From Pectinatus brassicae (lineage in GTDB: Bacteria > Bacillota > Negativicutes > Selenomonadales > Selenomonadaceae): a DNA stretch of 64,000 bases. Within the stretch, counting starts at the first letter, position 1. The number at the start of each line of letters is the position of its first letter. The notes below the pieces were generated by a model that saw nothing but the letters and a program-made list of their open reading frames with translations, made no database searches and was not told where the DNA came from. The position numbers were made by a program, and so were the translations under genes. Where the stretch lies: assembly GCF_014201835.1 (NCBI RefSeq), contig NZ_JACHFH010000002.1, positions 62,001 to 126,000 on the forward strand. Direction: 5' to 3'. This document shows, in pieces, positions 9,167-19,875 of this stretch.

Positions 9167-10600
9167 TCAGCAACCAATGTTGCGTAATTTTTTACCTTCC
9201 ATCAAATTATTTTCAATTTTTTCCAAAGATACACCTTTAGTTTCTGGTACCATATATATGGTCAAGAAAATAAAGAGAACATTAAACAAGCCATAAAGCC
9301 AGAATGTCTGCGCTGAGCCAACACCTTCCAATAAGCTAAGGAAAGTTGCACCAATAATCATGTTAGAAACCCAGTTAGTCGTAGTAGAACAAGCTATACC
9401 AAAATCTCTGCTCTTAAGCGGCTGAATTTCCGAGCACAAGATCCAAACAACTGGAGCTGCACTCATAGCATAACCAGCAATACATAAAATAGTCATTGCG
9501 ACTGACATATAGGAAATCCAAGCTTGGGTATTACCATTGTCAAACTGATACAAACACCAGCCTAAAATAATAGTACCAGCTGCCATAATGCCAAAACCAA
9601 CCTTCAATGCCGGTTTGCGGCCAATTTTGTCAATAAACTGCATCGCTACCCAAGTCATGATAACAAAGGTCATTCCATCAAGGATAGTTGCATACATCTG
9701 ATCAGTGTGACTTTCAAATCCAGCCAAGCTGAAAATTTTTGGTGCATAGTACATAATTATATTCATACCAGTAAACTGCTGCATAACTTGAAGAAGCATT
9801 CCCAAAAATACAACACGACGAACGTTACGGTTAGCTTTAAACAAACCAAAACCTTCCTGTTTTACTTTCAAGCTTTCATTTATTTCCTTAAGTTCAGACT
9901 GTGCTTTCTTGGCATCGCCGCGCAATCTATGTAAAATATCTTCAGTTTCTTTGATAAAACCTTTCGCTGCAAGCCAGCGTGGGCTGTCTGGTAATCTGGT
10001 AACAGCAATTACTAAAACAAATGCCGGTATGCTGATAACACCAAGCATCAAGCGCCAGCTGCCTGTACCACTTAAAACGGTATCAGATATAAAAGCTATT
10101 ACTATACCAAAATTTATCATTAACTGATACATTGAAATCAAACGTCCACGATGTTCTTTTTCCGACATTTCCGATAAGTATAATGGTGCAACATAAGATG
10201 CTACCCCAATAGAAAAGCCTAAGATAATACGTGAAACTAAAAGCACTTCATAATTTGGCGCAAAAGCTGAACCTAAACAGCCAACAATAAACAAACAGCC
10301 TGCTGTCAAAATAGATTTTTTACGGCCTAACTTTGAAGATATCCATAACGTTACAATAGCACCAACAGCAGCACCAAACATCATTGAACTTACAACCCAT
10401 TCCTGCATGCTGCTTGTCAATGTAAATTGTTCTGTAATAAATGGCAGTGCTCCAGAAATTACTCCGATATCAAGACCAAATAAAAGTCCTGCCATTCCAG
10501 CTGCGCAAGCTACCAAGGTACGCAATTTTTTGCTTTTTTCTGCCTGTTCTACCGCAGTTCCTGAATATACTGCCTCTGAATTTAAATTTGTACTAGCCAA
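9167..10600 (-). CDS. MFS sugar porter, probable arabinose:H+ symporter (AraE/XylE-like)
   Basis: Twelve-helix inner-membrane sugar transporter. Sugar-porter signatures are visible: [18 protein letters not shown] in helix 1, GRKKS in loop 2-3, LPDSPRWL before the central loop, and PETKG at the C-terminal end. The TTG at 10600 is preferred because AGGGTGGG lies 7 bases before it; a GTG at 10612 would place the Shine-Dalgarno inside the gene. It lies upstream of araR, has two AraR-like sites about 105-190 bases before the start, and ends in its own terminator. Arabinose specificity is inferred from context; xylose or galactose are possible. Confidence 0.86.
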   Translation of the reverse strand: MASTNLNSEAVYSGTAVEQAEKSKKLRTLVACAAGMAGLLFGLDIGVISGALPFITEQFTLTSSMQEWVVSSMMFGAAVGAIVTLWISSKLGRKKSILTAGCLFIVGCLGSAFAPNYEVLLVSRIILGFSIGVASYVAPLYLSEMSEKEHRGRLISMYQLMINFGIVIAFISDTVLSGTGSWRLMLGVISIPAFVLVIAVTRLPDSPRWLAAKGFIKETEDILHRLRGDAKKAQSELKEINESLKVKQEGFGLFKANRNVRRVVFLGMLLQVMQQFTGMNIIMYYAPKIFSLAGFESHTDQMYATILDGMTFVIMTWVAMQFIDKIGRKPALKVGFGIMAAGTIILGWCLYQFDNGNTQAWISYMSVAMTILCIAGYAMSAAPVVWILCSEIQPLKSRDFGIACSTTTNWVSNMIIGATFLSLLEGVGSAQTFWLYGLFNVLFIFLTIYMVPETKGVSLEKIENNLMEGKKLRNIGC

Positions 10601-10704
10601 GATAATACCCACCCTTTTTCATTTTAATAAAACATCTTTGAATTGTCTGAAAAATTATCTCTAATAATTGCAATAAGCTTTACGAATATTGCTCATTTTA
10701 AAAA

Positions 10705-10718
10705 AGTTGTATGACTTT
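10705..10718 (+). promoter_or_regulatory. Candidate AraR operator (proximal) upstream of the MFS porter
   Basis: AGTTGTATGACTTT matches the window motif TTTGTATGAnAAT. It faces the site at 10772-10789 in the opposite orientation, centres about 69 bases apart, a geometry that could allow cooperative or looped repression. Confidence 0.5.
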
Positions 10719-10771
10719 CATCGATAATGATTATATCATTATCTTTTTTATATTGCAATATCAAATATTGA

Positions 10772-10789
10772 AAATTGTCATACAAATTT
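10772..10789 (-). promoter_or_regulatory. Candidate AraR operator (distal) upstream of the MFS porter
   Basis: On the minus strand AAATTTGTATGACAATTT, the fullest copy of the motif shared by the kinase, porter and ytf promoters. The rest of the 10601-11154 gap shows AT-rich DNA and the terminator at 11069-11110, with no gene. Confidence 0.55.
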
Positions 10790-11068
10790 AATTTATTTTT
10801 AAAATCTAATTACCTTACGCCTTCTCCACCTTAATCACCTGTAAATTTTCATTTATTACAACACGCTATTCTTTATACCATATAATGTTTTAGAGCGTCA
10901 ATTGCTTTATATCGCAGGTTTTTAACAAATACTTATCTTTTCAGCGTTTTTTTATGATTATCAATCTATATCTTCATTTTTGTATTTTTATTATGTTGTT
11001 ATCTTACAACTCTTCTATGTAAATATTATTTTTACTTAAATCATATTATTCACTTATTTATTGCAAAC

Positions 11069-11110
11069 AAAAACGGCTGTCATGCATTTATATAACACAC
11101 AACAGCCGCT
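11069..11110 (-). terminator. Intrinsic terminator of the sugar ABC operon
   Basis: CGGCTGT/ACAGCCG stem with a 21-base loop and a T-run on the minus strand, downstream of the permease stop. Confidence 0.7.
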
Positions 11111-11154
11111 TATCGGTTTTTATAAAACTATTCCACTTGTCCCTCGTTCCGTTA

Positions 11155-12372
11155 TCAACTCTTCTTTTTCTGTTTTAAATATACATCCACTGCAACTGCC
11201 GCTAATAAAACCAACCCTTTAATAACACGCTGAACGTCTACCGACCAGCCTAACAGCGACATACCGTTATTTAAAACCCCCATTATAAATGCACCAACTA
11301 CAGCACCAGTAACCGTACCAACACCGCCAGCTACTGCTGTCCCGCCAATATAGCAGGCAGCAATCGCATCCATTTCAAACATATCACCAGCTTTTGGTGT
11401 AGCTGACGCATTTCTTGCCGTCAAAACGATTCCAGCTAGAGCTGCCAATAGCCCCATATTGGTATATATCCAAAACATAACGCGGTCAGTTTTTATACCA
11501 GAAAGTGCCGCCGCCTTTTTATTACCGCCGACAGCATAAATCTGCCTGCCGGGTACAGTGCTTGTCGTAATAAACGCATAAATAAGAATCAGCCCCAGCA
11601 TAATAGCTAATACAAATGGCAAACCCATATATAAGGAAAACTTCAGCGTAAAAAAGTTTATAATACAAATAATAATAAATAATTTTATTACAGTCACAAT
11701 GATTGGCGGATTTTCGAAACCAACTTTAGCTTTCTTTTTCCTGCTGTTTAATTCCATCATTATCACAGCTATAGAAATCGCCACACCTGCCAATAATGCC
11801 AATAATTCCAAACGCACCCCACCAGCATGAACAAACACCTGTGGTAAATAACCAGCCCCAATCTTTGTAAACGTTGCCGGCATTGGCCCTTTAGTCTGTC
11901 CATTTAATACAACCAAAGTCAATCCTCTAAACACCAGCATATTAGCCAAAGAAACTATAAACGGTGATATTCCTAAGAATGATATAAAAAACCCCTGCCA
12001 TATCCCTATTAACACACCTATCAGCAATGTAACGATTACTGCAATTGGAATAGCAATATGATAATCTAGAATCATAATTGCCGCTAAAGCCCCGGTAAAA
12101 GCTACTACCGAACCAACCGATAAATCGACATTACCAGTCAGACAGCATAGCAGCATCCCAATTGATAATATAATTACATAGCTATTTTGCATTATCAAAT
12201 TGTTTACATTCATCGGTGCTGTATTTTTAAAATCTGATAAAAATGCAAATATGCCATATATAACAATCAAAGCAATTATCATCCCATATTGTTTTAATTG
12301 CTGTACATGCTCCTTCATTTGCTTATCAGCTGTCACTTGTCCTATGTTTTTTTCTGCCGAAACTCCATTCAT
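11155..12372 (-). CDS. Monosaccharide ABC transporter permease (GguB/XylH-like)
   Basis: Integral membrane permease of the BPD_transp_2 family, 405 residues, with about ten hydrophobic segments and the family motif [18 protein letters not shown] near residue 80. The conserved C-terminal segments [12 protein letters not shown] and [15 protein letters not shown] match XylH and MmsB/GguB. Its ATG overlaps the stop of the ATPase gene (ATGA), indicating translational coupling. With the ATPase and ChvE-like binding protein it imports an aldose such as arabinose, xylose or glucose. Confidence 0.92.
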   Translation of the reverse strand: MNGVSAEKNIGQVTADKQMKEHVQQLKQYGMIIALIVIYGIFAFLSDFKNTAPMNVNNLIMQNSYVIILSIGMLLCCLTGNVDLSVGSVVAFTGALAAIMILDYHIAIPIAVIVTLLIGVLIGIWQGFFISFLGISPFIVSLANMLVFRGLTLVVLNGQTKGPMPATFTKIGAGYLPQVFVHAGGVRLELLALLAGVAISIAVIMMELNSRKKKAKVGFENPPIIVTVIKLFIIICIINFFTLKFSLYMGLPFVLAIMLGLILIYAFITTSTVPGRQIYAVGGNKKAAALSGIKTDRVMFWIYTNMGLLAALAGIVLTARNASATPKAGDMFEMDAIAACYIGGTAVAGGVGTVTGAVVGAFIMGVLNNGMSLLGWSVDVQRVIKGLVLLAAVAVDVYLKQKKKS

Positions 12373-13931
12373 TTTTTTCTCGTCCCCTTTCCAGCAATAT
12401 GATTCATTATAATTTTCATTATATGTTCCTGGTCCATTTCCTGTTTAGGCACTTCACCAGCAATTTCGCCTTCATTTAGCACATATAATCTATCACACAT
12501 ACCCAGTAATTCAGGCATTTCTGACGATATCATAACCACTGCCTTTCCCTGCTGTGCCAATGAATTTATAATTGAATATATTTCAAACTTGGCACCGACA
12601 TCGATCCCCCTGGTTGGCTCATCTAATATGAGTACATCAGGATCAGACAGCATCCATTTTGCCAAAACAACCTTTTGCTGATTGCCGCCGGATAGTTGTC
12701 CTACTACTTTATCTACCGACTCAGTTTTAATATTAATTTTGTCACAATACTCTTTTGCAGCAATAATTTCATCATTTTTAGCAATAACTTCACCTTTATT
12801 GGAAAATTTATTGTGCAGACTGGCTAAGGTCATATTCCACTTTATGTCGTTTATTAACACCAGTCCATATGTCTTTCTGTCCTCAGGTACATATGCTACT
12901 TTTTTATTAATAGCACCTTGAACATCCTTTATGATAATTTCTTCACCATCTTTTATTATCTGTCCAGAAATTTTACTGCCATATGTTCGTCCAAATATGC
13001 TCATAGCCAGTTCTGTTCGTCCGGCTCCCATCAGCCCAGCAAAGCCTACCACTTCACCTTTGCGTACATTAAAATTAATATCATTTAATTTTTTCCTATC
13101 AGGGTTTTCTTCATCATAAACATTCCAGTTTTTCACCTCAAAAACTATATCGCCCTTTTCGACTTTTCTAGCGGGATAAAGATTTGTAAGTTCACGACCA
13201 ACCATATCCTTAATGATTCTATTTTCATCAATAGGCTCATGACCTCGATGGATTGTTTCAATAGTACGCCCATCCCTAATGGCTGTAATATTATCTGATA
13301 CTCTGCTGACTTCATTTAATTTGTGCGATATCATTATCGAGGTAATTCCTTGTTTTTTTAAGTCCAACAGCAGCTCGAGCAGCATATTGCTTTCTTCTTC
13401 ATTAAGTGCTGACGTTGGTTCATCAAGAATTAACAACTCAACATTTTTTTCCAAGGCCTTGGCTATTTCAATCATCTGTTGTTTGCCTACACCTAAATCT
13501 CCCACCAAGGCATTTACGTTTTCATGATCCAAGCCAATACGCGCTAAAACTTCCGCTGCTTTTTTTTGCGTTATGTCCCAGTCAATAACATTCTTCAGAC
13601 GTACGTTTTCATTACCCAGAAAGATATTTTCCGCAATAGAAAGCTGTGGGATCAATGCCAATTCTTGATGTATGATAACTATTCCTTTTTTTTCACTTTC
13701 CTTTATGTCGTTAAATTTACAAACATTTTTATTATAAATGATATCGCCGCCATATGTACCATAAGGGTATATCCCTGACAATACATTCATCAATGTTGAT
13801 TTTCCAGCACCATTTTCACCACAAAGCGCATGTATTTCACCGCGCTCTACAGTAAAATTAACATCGTCCAATGCTCTAAACCCGGAAAATTCTTTTATGA
13901 TATGAGTCATTTCCAATATATTATCGTTCAC
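12369..13931 (-). CDS. Monosaccharide ABC transporter ATPase, two ABC domains (GguA/XylG-like)
   Basis: Drives the ChvE/GguB-type sugar importer. Two fused ABC domains: the first with Walker [14 protein letters not shown]-type signature [14 protein letters not shown] and Walker [13 protein letters not shown]; the second with the usual degenerate Walker [10 protein letters not shown] and signature [14 protein letters not shown]. The GTG at 13931 is chosen because GGAAGGAG lies 10 bases upstream. A terminator hairpin separates it from the upstream binding-protein gene, so expression should be lower than that of the binding protein. The intact Walker A contrasts with the altered one in YtfR at 27482. 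Confidence 0.93.
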   Translation of the reverse strand: MNDNILEMTHIIKEFSGFRALDDVNFTVERGEIHALCGENGAGKSTLMNVLSGIYPYGTYGGDIIYNKNVCKFNDIKESEKKGIVIIHQELALIPQLSIAENIFLGNENVRLKNVIDWDITQKKAAEVLARIGLDHENVNALVGDLGVGKQQMIEIAKALEKNVELLILDEPTSALNEEESNMLLELLLDLKKQGITSIMISHKLNEVSRVSDNITAIRDGRTIETIHRGHEPIDENRIIKDMVGRELTNLYPARKVEKGDIVFEVKNWNVYDEENPDRKKLNDINFNVRKGEVVGFAGLMGAGRTELAMSIFGRTYGSKISGQIIKDGEEIIIKDVQGAINKKVAYVPEDRKTYGLVLINDIKWNMTLASLHNKFSNKGEVIAKNDEIIAAKEYCDKINIKTESVDKVVGQLSGGNQQKVVLAKWMLSDPDVLILDEPTRGIDVGAKFEIYSIINSLAQQGKAVVMISSEMPELLGMCDRLYVLNEGEIAGEVPKQEMDQEHIMKIIMNHIAGKGTRKK

Positions 13932-13949
13932 AATATAACATCTCCTTCC

Positions 13950-13992
13950 AAAAAAGCCGGACAAGCATAAATACTCTCATCCGGCTTTTTCA
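13950..13992 (-). terminator. Intra-operon hairpin between binding protein and ATPase genes
   Basis: AAAAAGCCGGA/TCCGGCTTTTT, 11-bp stem followed by T on the minus strand. The ATPase Shine-Dalgarno starts immediately after it. It probably acts as a partial terminator giving excess binding protein. Confidence 0.75.
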
Positions 13993-14021
13993 TTTTTTTA
14001 TACAAAAATCATCAGTGTTGA

Positions 14022-15122
14022 TTATAGGCCTAACTGTTCCTTGGTATAGTAATGACTATCAACAAGTTCTTTTTGGAAGTTACCTTTATCAACAGATACT
14101 GGCGTACACAAATAAGAAGGAACTACCAAAGCATGATTATCATATGTTTTAGTATCATTTATTTCTGGTTTTTTGCCATCCAATACAGCCTGCACCATAG
14201 TAGCGCATTTATCTGCTAAAATACGAGTATCTTTAAAAATTGACTGTGACTGTTTACCAGAAATAATATTTTTTACAGCCATAAGTTCAGCATCCTGTCC
14301 AGTGATTATCGGCCAGTTTTTACCAGGCTGATAACCAGCACCCTGCAATGCTGCAGCAATACCATAACTCAAACCATCAAAGGCACTTACAACCGCATCA
14401 AGTTTTTTACCATTGGCATAATAGCCGGAAATCAAATTTTCCATACGTTTCTGAGCAACTTCCTGTGAATAACGTAAAATGCAGGTAGAATCAAAACTAG
14501 TCTGTCCAGATGGGCATACAAGCTGTCCATTGTCGAGATATGGTTTAAGTACTTCCATTTCACCAGCATAGAGCAAATGAGCGTTATTATCATCAGGTGA
14601 GCCTGTAAAGAACTCTACATTAAATGGCCCCGTGCCTTCTTTTAAGCCTAATTTTTTTTCGACATATTTACCAATTTGAACCCCAACAAGTTTATTATCA
14701 AAGGTTGCATAATATGAAACACTGTCAGTGTCCATCAATAATCTATCATAAGCAATAACTGGAATTTTATTATTTTTAGCTTGTTTGAGGACGTTTACTA
14801 AAGCTCCCGAATCAATTGCTGCAATAACTAAACAATCATCACCATTAGTTATCATATTTTCAATCTGAGAGACCTGTGCCTGGATATCATCTTCAGCATA
14901 TTGCAAGTCTACTTTATAACCAAGTGATTCTAATTTTTTCTTCATATTATTACCGTCTTGTATCCAACGCTGTGAAGACTGTGTTGGCATTGCCACTCCA
15001 ATTGTTTTAACCTTAGAGCCCTTACCTCCGCTGGCCGATGAACCGCATCCTGCCAAGAGAAAAACCATAAAAATACTCAAGGCTGTCATGCATAGCTTTG
15101 TCGCTCTAGTAATTTTTGTCAT
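14022..15122 (-). CDS. Sugar ABC transporter substrate-binding lipoprotein (ChvE-like)
   Basis: Binds aldoses outside the inner membrane and hands them to the GguAB-like complex. N-terminal lipoprotein signal with lipobox LLAGC; then a periplasmic-binding-protein fold beginning IGVAMPTQSSQRWIQDG, as in ChvE/XylF proteins, with CLVIAAIDSGALV and the VSAFDGLSYGIAAAL hinge region. The ATG at 15122 is preferred over 15158: AGGAGA lies about 8 bases upstream and the signal peptide then starts normally. First gene of the operon; a 23-bp perfect palindrome lies in its upstream region. Confidence 0.92.
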   Translation of the reverse strand: MTKITRATKLCMTALSIFMVFLLAGCGSSASGGKGSKVKTIGVAMPTQSSQRWIQDGNNMKKKLESLGYKVDLQYAEDDIQAQVSQIENMITNGDDCLVIAAIDSGALVNVLKQAKNNKIPVIAYDRLLMDTDSVSYYATFDNKLVGVQIGKYVEKKLGLKEGTGPFNVEFFTGSPDDNNAHLLYAGEMEVLKPYLDNGQLVCPSGQTSFDSTCILRYSQEVAQKRMENLISGYYANGKKLDAVVSAFDGLSYGIAAALQGAGYQPGKNWPIITGQDAELMAVKNIISGKQSQSIFKDTRILADKCATMVQAVLDGKKPEINDTKTYDNHALVVPSYLCTPVSVDKGNFQKELVDSHYYTKEQLGL

Positions 15123-15225
15123 TCTTTTCTCTCCTTTTAAAATAATCTGTTTTTTCAATATATTTATACACTTTATATGTATACCAATTTATTACATAAT
15201 ACACATATTTTATTAAATATCGCCC

Positions 15226-15248
15226 TTTGATAAGTATTACTTATCAAA
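15226..15248. promoter_or_regulatory. Perfect 23-bp palindrome upstream of the ChvE-like operon
   Basis: Arms TTTGATAAGTA and TACTTATCAAA around a single T, about 105 bases before the binding-protein start. A partial copy (GTATTACTTAT) follows at 15255. It differs from the AraR-like motif, implying another regulator. Confidence 0.5.
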
Positions 15249-15339
15249 CATATGTATTACTTATTTCACAGATTTAGTATACTACCAAATTTATGAAACT
15301 TCAATATTTTTAAAATTATATTATTTTATTGTATGATAT

Positions 15340-15540
15340 TTATTTATCCTGTTTTTCTTTTTTATAGGCTTTATTTATTTTTTTTGCTAACAAAATAAGC
15401 CATACTGTGGTAACGACTAACACCAGTATGTCAAATAAATGCATATTAGAAAAATCCATATCATGTAAAAAACTTATTAAAACAATAAGAATCAGCCCTT
15501 CACGTACGCTGACAACTTTTTTAAAAAAATCCATATTCAT
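15340..15540 (-). CDS. Small hypothetical membrane protein
   Basis: 66 residues, not recognised. Two hydrophobic segments (GLILIVLISFLHD; LFDILVLVVTTVWLILLA) and a Lys-rich C-terminus suggest a small inner-membrane protein. The ATG at 15540 has AAAGGA 9 bases upstream. It sits alone between araD and the sugar ABC operon, upstream of the latter's promoter region. Function unknown. Confidence 0.5.
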   Translation of the reverse strand: MNMDFFKKVVSVREGLILIVLISFLHDMDFSNMHLFDILVLVVTTVWLILLAKKINKAYKKEKQDK

Positions 15541-15617
15541 AAACGTCATTCCTTTCCAGATAATATCTTTTTCTTTATTTTACGCTAAAAGTTAATTATG
15601 TCAACTTTCATAAAAAA

Positions 15618-15653
15618 ATAGAGCTGTCACAGATTGTTATACGACAACTCTAT
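15618..15653 (-). terminator. Intrinsic terminator after araD
   Basis: Stem ATAGAGCTGTC/GACAACTCTAT with one mismatch, followed by seven T on the minus strand. Confidence 0.8.
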
Positions 15654-15660
15654 AGCTAAA

Positions 15661-16365
15661 TTATTTATTTTTTTTTTGTCCATAATAAGCATTTTTACCA
15701 TGTTTACGTAAATAATGCTTATCCAGTAAATCCTGCTGCATTATTCCCAGCTTATTATTGATTGTGACTGCATTATATGCCATCAAAGCAACTTCTTCTA
15801 GTATAACGGCTTTTTTCACTGCAGCTAATGGATCTTTTTCCCAGGCAAATGGTCCATGTGAATAAACAAGTACACCTGGAATTTCCATCATGTTAATGTT
15901 TCTTTCCTTAAAAGTTTCTATTATTACTTTACCCGTTTCGGCTTCATAGCTGCCAGCTATTTCTTCTTTAGTCATAGCTCTGGTACAGGGAATGGATCCA
16001 TAAAAATCATCAGCATGTGTAGTACCTAATGCCGGAATATCCTGACAAGCTTGTGCCCATGATGTCGCAAAGCGTGAATGTGTATGCACGATACCGCCTA
16101 TTTCCGGACAGGCCTTATATAATTCAATATGGGTATCAGTATCAGACGATGGGTTATAATCACCTTCGACAACCTTGCCATTCATATCAACCACAACCAT
16201 GTCGTCTGCTTTCATACCATCATAGTCAACCCCTGATGGTTTTATTACCATCAAGCCTTTTTCTCTGTCGATTCCCGATACATTGCCCCATGTAAATGTT
16301 ACCATTTTATACTTTGGCAGCATCTTATTGGCTTCAAATACGATTTTCTTTAAATCTTCCAGCAT
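15661..16365 (-). CDS. araD: L-ribulose-5-phosphate 4-epimerase
   Basis: Converts L-ribulose 5-phosphate to D-xylulose 5-phosphate, third step of arabinose catabolism, in the cytoplasm. Class II aldolase-like fold with the zinc-binding [12 protein letters not shown] pair of His, SGVDYDGM, and [13 protein letters not shown]. Start at 16365 (MLEDLKK) is set by GGGAGG 7-8 bases upstream; the ATG at 16380 overlaps it. It follows araM by about 135 bases and ends in a terminator. Length of 234 residues is normal. Confidence 0.95.
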   Translation of the reverse strand: MLEDLKKIVFEANKMLPKYKMVTFTWGNVSGIDREKGLMVIKPSGVDYDGMKADDMVVVDMNGKVVEGDYNPSSDTDTHIELYKACPEIGGIVHTHSRFATSWAQACQDIPALGTTHADDFYGSIPCTRAMTKEEIAGSYEAETGKVIIETFKERNINMMEIPGVLVYSHGPFAWEKDPLAAVKKAVILEEVALMAYNAVTINNKLGIMQQDLLDKHYLRKHGKNAYYGQKKNK

Positions 16366-16502
16366 GTAAAAGCCTCCCATAAATTGTATGATGTTTTATT
16401 TATTTGTTTTACATTATACAGTATTTATTTTATTTTGTTAACCTAACTTATGATAAAATCTTAAAAAAATAATAATTTTTCTAAAAAAAGCCACTACTAT
16501 CT

Positions 16503-17858
16503 CTAGTTATTATTTAGCTGCATAACTTCCGCACATACTATTTGGGCCGCTTTTTCAAGTTCTCCGAAATCATACAGCAATTGTAACACTCCATATCTAT
16601 TGCGCAGCTCTTTAGCATAGATAATACTGTCTTTTACCATTTTTTCGCTTATATCGATTTGTGTAGGGCAATATGGTTCATTTATTTTTTTCATGCGTGC
16701 TACAGTTTCTTCAATAGTTGGCAGTTTTTCTATCATTGCTAAGATTTCATCTTTATTGGCAATTACTTTTTCTCTGCGCGCTAAAACATTGCCATCACTA
16801 TTTTTCATAACCTTATCTTCCAAGCTGATAACGCCTGGACCTGCCGGTCCATAAATTTCTAATATTTTTTGACCCCATTCGGCCTTATTAAAATTTGATT
16901 TTGTCATTTGCTCAAGGTTTTTATTTTTTAATATATTTTTAACATATTTATATAAATGCAGCACAACTACTGTTCCAACTCCTACTTTAGTGCCATGTAA
17001 AATATCATGCTTACCCTGCTGCAAAAATTTCATTTCCCAATAATGTGACATATGATGTTCACTGCCGGAGGCCGGACGCGAATTACCACTGTAGCTCATA
17101 CCAACGCCAGCCAATATTAACGCTTCCATTACCGCAGCCAATGATTGGCTGTCACGCTGGGCAATACCATTGTCAGCTGCTTTAGCAACTTCACTTACGG
17201 CTGTTGTCATAATATCTGCTATAAAAGGACAATAATATTCATCAGTAATTAAATGGGCTAATTTCCAGTCAGTAAGGCAGATATATTTGCCGAATATATC
17301 ACCAGCACCTGCTGTAATCATATGTTCCGGTGCGTTTTTTAATATATTGGTATCACCAATAATTACTTTAGGCCGTCCAACTTTTTCATAGGTTGTTTTT
17401 AAATTATTAATTATTAAGGGGGCTACATCAGAAGCATAGCCGTCCATCGAAGGTGCTGTCCCAATGATAAAATAATCCAGTTTCATCTTATGGGCACAAA
17501 ATCTACATAAATCATTGATTGTTCCTGAACCCAATCCCAATATTAAATCGGTCGTATCTGGTACTTGTGTTAAAATAGTGCCTATGGCCTTTTCATCGGG
17601 AACAAGATCATTATCATCAAATATAAATTTCGTATATTTGATATTATTGTCAGCTAAATTTTTATATACTTCACTGCCTGCTATTTTATCGGTATTTTTA
17701 TCTGCTATTATGCATATAAACTTATATTTGCCTTCTTGTATGTATTTTGCGGTAAAACCTATAGCATCTTCTCCTACATTAACATGTTCTATATCACATT
17801 CATGTTCTCGTCCACATGTACAGCTTATCTTTTTATTTAAATATTTTTCCCAATCCAT
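16503..17858 (-). CDS. araM: sn-glycerol-1-phosphate dehydrogenase, AraM type
   Basis: NAD(P)H-dependent reduction of dihydroxyacetone phosphate to sn-glycerol 1-phosphate in characterised AraM/EgsA proteins. Dehydroquinate-synthase-like fold: N-terminal nucleotide domain with ILGLGSGTINDLCRF and GTAPSMDGYASD, then metal-binding residues in TAGAGDIFGKY, SGSEHHMSHYWE and LHGTKVGVG. The length of 451 residues includes a C-terminal helical extension. Its place beside araD mirrors the B. subtilis ara operon. Its role in a diderm is unclear; no glyceryl-phosphate prenyltransferase is nearby. Confidence 0.9.
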   Translation of the reverse strand: MDWEKYLNKKISCTCGREHECDIEHVNVGEDAIGFTAKYIQEGKYKFICIIADKNTDKIAGSEVYKNLADNNIKYTKFIFDDNDLVPDEKAIGTILTQVPDTTDLILGLGSGTINDLCRFCAHKMKLDYFIIGTAPSMDGYASDVAPLIINNLKTTYEKVGRPKVIIGDTNILKNAPEHMITAGAGDIFGKYICLTDWKLAHLITDEYYCPFIADIMTTAVSEVAKAADNGIAQRDSQSLAAVMEALILAGVGMSYSGNSRPASGSEHHMSHYWEMKFLQQGKHDILHGTKVGVGTVVVLHLYKYVKNILKNKNLEQMTKSNFNKAEWGQKILEIYGPAGPGVISLEDKVMKNSDGNVLARREKVIANKDEILAMIEKLPTIEETVARMKKINEPYCPTQIDISEKMVKDSIIYAKELRNRYGVLQLLYDFGELEKAAQIVCAEVMQLNNN

Positions 17859-17877
17859 AAAAACTTCCTCCTTTGTA

Positions 17878-17929
17878 AATAATAAAAATACATGAACAGT
17901 TAATCATCTATTCATGTATTTTTATTATT
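17878..17929 (-). terminator. Terminator between PTS IIC (cluster 2) and araM
   Basis: Perfect 16-bp stem AATAAAAATACATGAA with its complement at 17911-17926, separating the PTS operon from araM-araD. Confidence 0.8.
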
Positions 17930-17978
17930 TACTGCTACTATTAATTAATTTTATTATAATAAAATTTTTTTACAAAAA

Positions 17979-19424
17979 TCAGCCCGCTACGGCATGGTGT
18001 GATGGTAAGCTGTCATCATCGCCTTCAGCCCCGGCATTCTTCATTGCCTGACGCTGCAGATAGTCATTGATTTTATCATTATTTTTTCTAAACAGGAACC
18101 ATAGTACAAAGTAAACTACTATAGCTGCACCAATCCATATGGGACTTGCTGTAAGAAACGCTAAAAACACAAGTCCAATAAGTGGTTTGCCTAAAATATT
18201 AAAGCTCGTTATCAGCATAGCACCAGCAGGGATAGCCACCCCAACACTAAGTGCCATATTGGTAAACAATGGAGCCGTATAAGTACAAATATAAAGCCCT
18301 AAGCCAAACCAAATAATACCTGAAACTAAAATCTTAGAAATATTGCCATTATGAATGGCAACTAAGCCTTGTACCATATAAGGCAATGCCAATAAATCAA
18401 CTACCGGCAAAGCACTGTTGCCTGGTAAAAGGATAGCTACTACCAGCATAATTGGAATAAGCAGGAGTCCTGATATAAGTGTAGCTGGTTCACCATATCC
18501 TACCGCATCATTTACAGCAATATACCATTCTCTATTACCGCTTTTTTGCATAAATTTACGGGCAGCTTCAGTAATAGGTGCAAATGCCTGGGCAAACATA
18601 CTGGCTATTTTAGGGAATATTGCCATAACGGCACTGGTTGCTATAGCCACTTTCAAAATCTGCCCCCAGGCCGCCAATGTAAATAAAGCATGTACATTAC
18701 CTAGTATGCCGATAAAACCACCTAAAAATAAACCTAATGTCATTGGTTCACCTAAAAAACCAAATTTTTGCTGCAAATAAACCGGATTAAGTTTCATTTT
18801 ATTCAAGCCCAGCATATTATATACAGGATCAATAAGCACTGCGAAAATTGATGCTTCTACATTATGCATTGCAATAATTGTACAATTAGGATATTTATAA
18901 TACGTTGACCATCTTTTTGCCACGAGCTCGGATATCAATAATGAATATAAATTTAAAAGAACCATACAGCCTATGCCTAACGGAAAACTTCCCGTAACAC
19001 CGATAACCATCGCACCCCATACCATATAAGAATAATTATTCCATAAATCAGATGGCTGGAATATTTTGGTCCATTTCACTAAAAATAAAATAGTTTGAAG
19101 AGCTATCCCCAACCCCAGATAAATCATACCAGCACTTGTTGAAAATGCTACTAATGCTGTTGCCTGCCAACCAACGTCAAATACCGGCAAATGCACGCCA
19201 GAAGAATTAACCATCTGATTAATTACTGGTGTAATAATAGGTGTAAATGAATTAAGCAGCAGTGTAAATCCCTGCAAACCTACACCAGCATAAACTGCCG
19301 ATAAAAAAGACTTTTGTGTAGATACTTTAAATATTTTTGCAATTATAAATATAATTATTGGTACTATGATCGCTGAACCAAAAGTATCAATAATTGTCTT
19401 CATAAAAACCAACACTGAATCCAT
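17979..19424 (-). CDS. PTS galactitol-type IIC membrane component
   Basis: Substrate-translocating subunit of the second galactitol-type PTS. 481 residues, strongly hydrophobic with about ten or more membrane segments. Family-typical regions include VSTQKSFLSAVYAGVGLQGF, VFDVGWQATALVAFSTSAG and the charged C-terminal tail. It is the last gene of a regulator-IIA-IIB-IIC operon and is followed by a terminator. Actual polyol substrate unknown; araD and araM adjacency suggests a pentitol but proves nothing. Confidence 0.92.
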   Translation of the reverse strand: MDSVLVFMKTIIDTFGSAIIVPIIIFIIAKIFKVSTQKSFLSAVYAGVGLQGFTLLLNSFTPIITPVINQMVNSSGVHLPVFDVGWQATALVAFSTSAGMIYLGLGIALQTILFLVKWTKIFQPSDLWNNYSYMVWGAMVIGVTGSFPLGIGCMVLLNLYSLLISELVAKRWSTYYKYPNCTIIAMHNVEASIFAVLIDPVYNMLGLNKMKLNPVYLQQKFGFLGEPMTLGLFLGGFIGILGNVHALFTLAAWGQILKVAIATSAVMAIFPKIASMFAQAFAPITEAARKFMQKSGNREWYIAVNDAVGYGEPATLISGLLLIPIMLVVAILLPGNSALPVVDLLALPYMVQGLVAIHNGNISKILVSGIIWFGLGLYICTYTAPLFTNMALSVGVAIPAGAMLITSFNILGKPLIGLVFLAFLTASPIWIGAAIVVYFVLWFLFRKNNDKINDYLQRQAMKNAGAEGDDDSLPSHHAVAG

Positions 19425-19527
19425 AATAATATCTCCCCATATAATAAATTTATAAACAAATAACCTTATAGCACTATTCCATCAATATATATTTCTGGCA
19501 AATTTCTTATACTCTTATTAAAATATT

Positions 19528-19824
19528 TTATAATGATTCAACCGTTTTTAAGACTTCTGCAAAAAATTCATCTTCACCCATTCCCGTAAGACAGGCAAAT
19601 GCATTTATAGTCGGAATACCATAATCCCCTGGTGTTAAAGGACTTGTAAATGTAATAAAATCAAATCGACCTGACTGTGCTAAATTCAATGCTTCCGTTG
19701 GCCGAGCTTCCGTTGTTGAAACCGCATAACCTTTTTCTGATAATTTTTCTTTTAGTTTCCCTGCAACCATTGATGAAGTAACTGTACCTGACCCGCAAAC
19801 TGATAAAATATTAATGCTTTTCAT
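19528..19824 (-). CDS. PTS galactitol-type IIB component (cluster 2)
   Basis: 98-residue phosphocarrier with the N-terminal P-loop ILSVCGSGTVTSSMVAGKL; the phosphorylated Cys is residue 10. C-terminal FACLTGMGEDEFF matches the paralogue at 168-461 (FLTGIGLEKVE). Lies between IIA and IIC of the same operon. Confidence 0.9.
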   Translation of the reverse strand: MKSINILSVCGSGTVTSSMVAGKLKEKLSEKGYAVSTTEARPTEALNLAQSGRFDFITFTSPLTPGDYGIPTINAFACLTGMGEDEFFAEVLKTVESL

Positions 19825-19875
19825 TATATATCCCCCATTTATAAAATTAATATATTAATCCGGCCGGATTAAAAA

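Noticed and set aside
9909-10127. Antisense reading frames over the sugar porter and other genes
   Set aside because: They are shadows of well-supported genes without start signals or recognisable domains.
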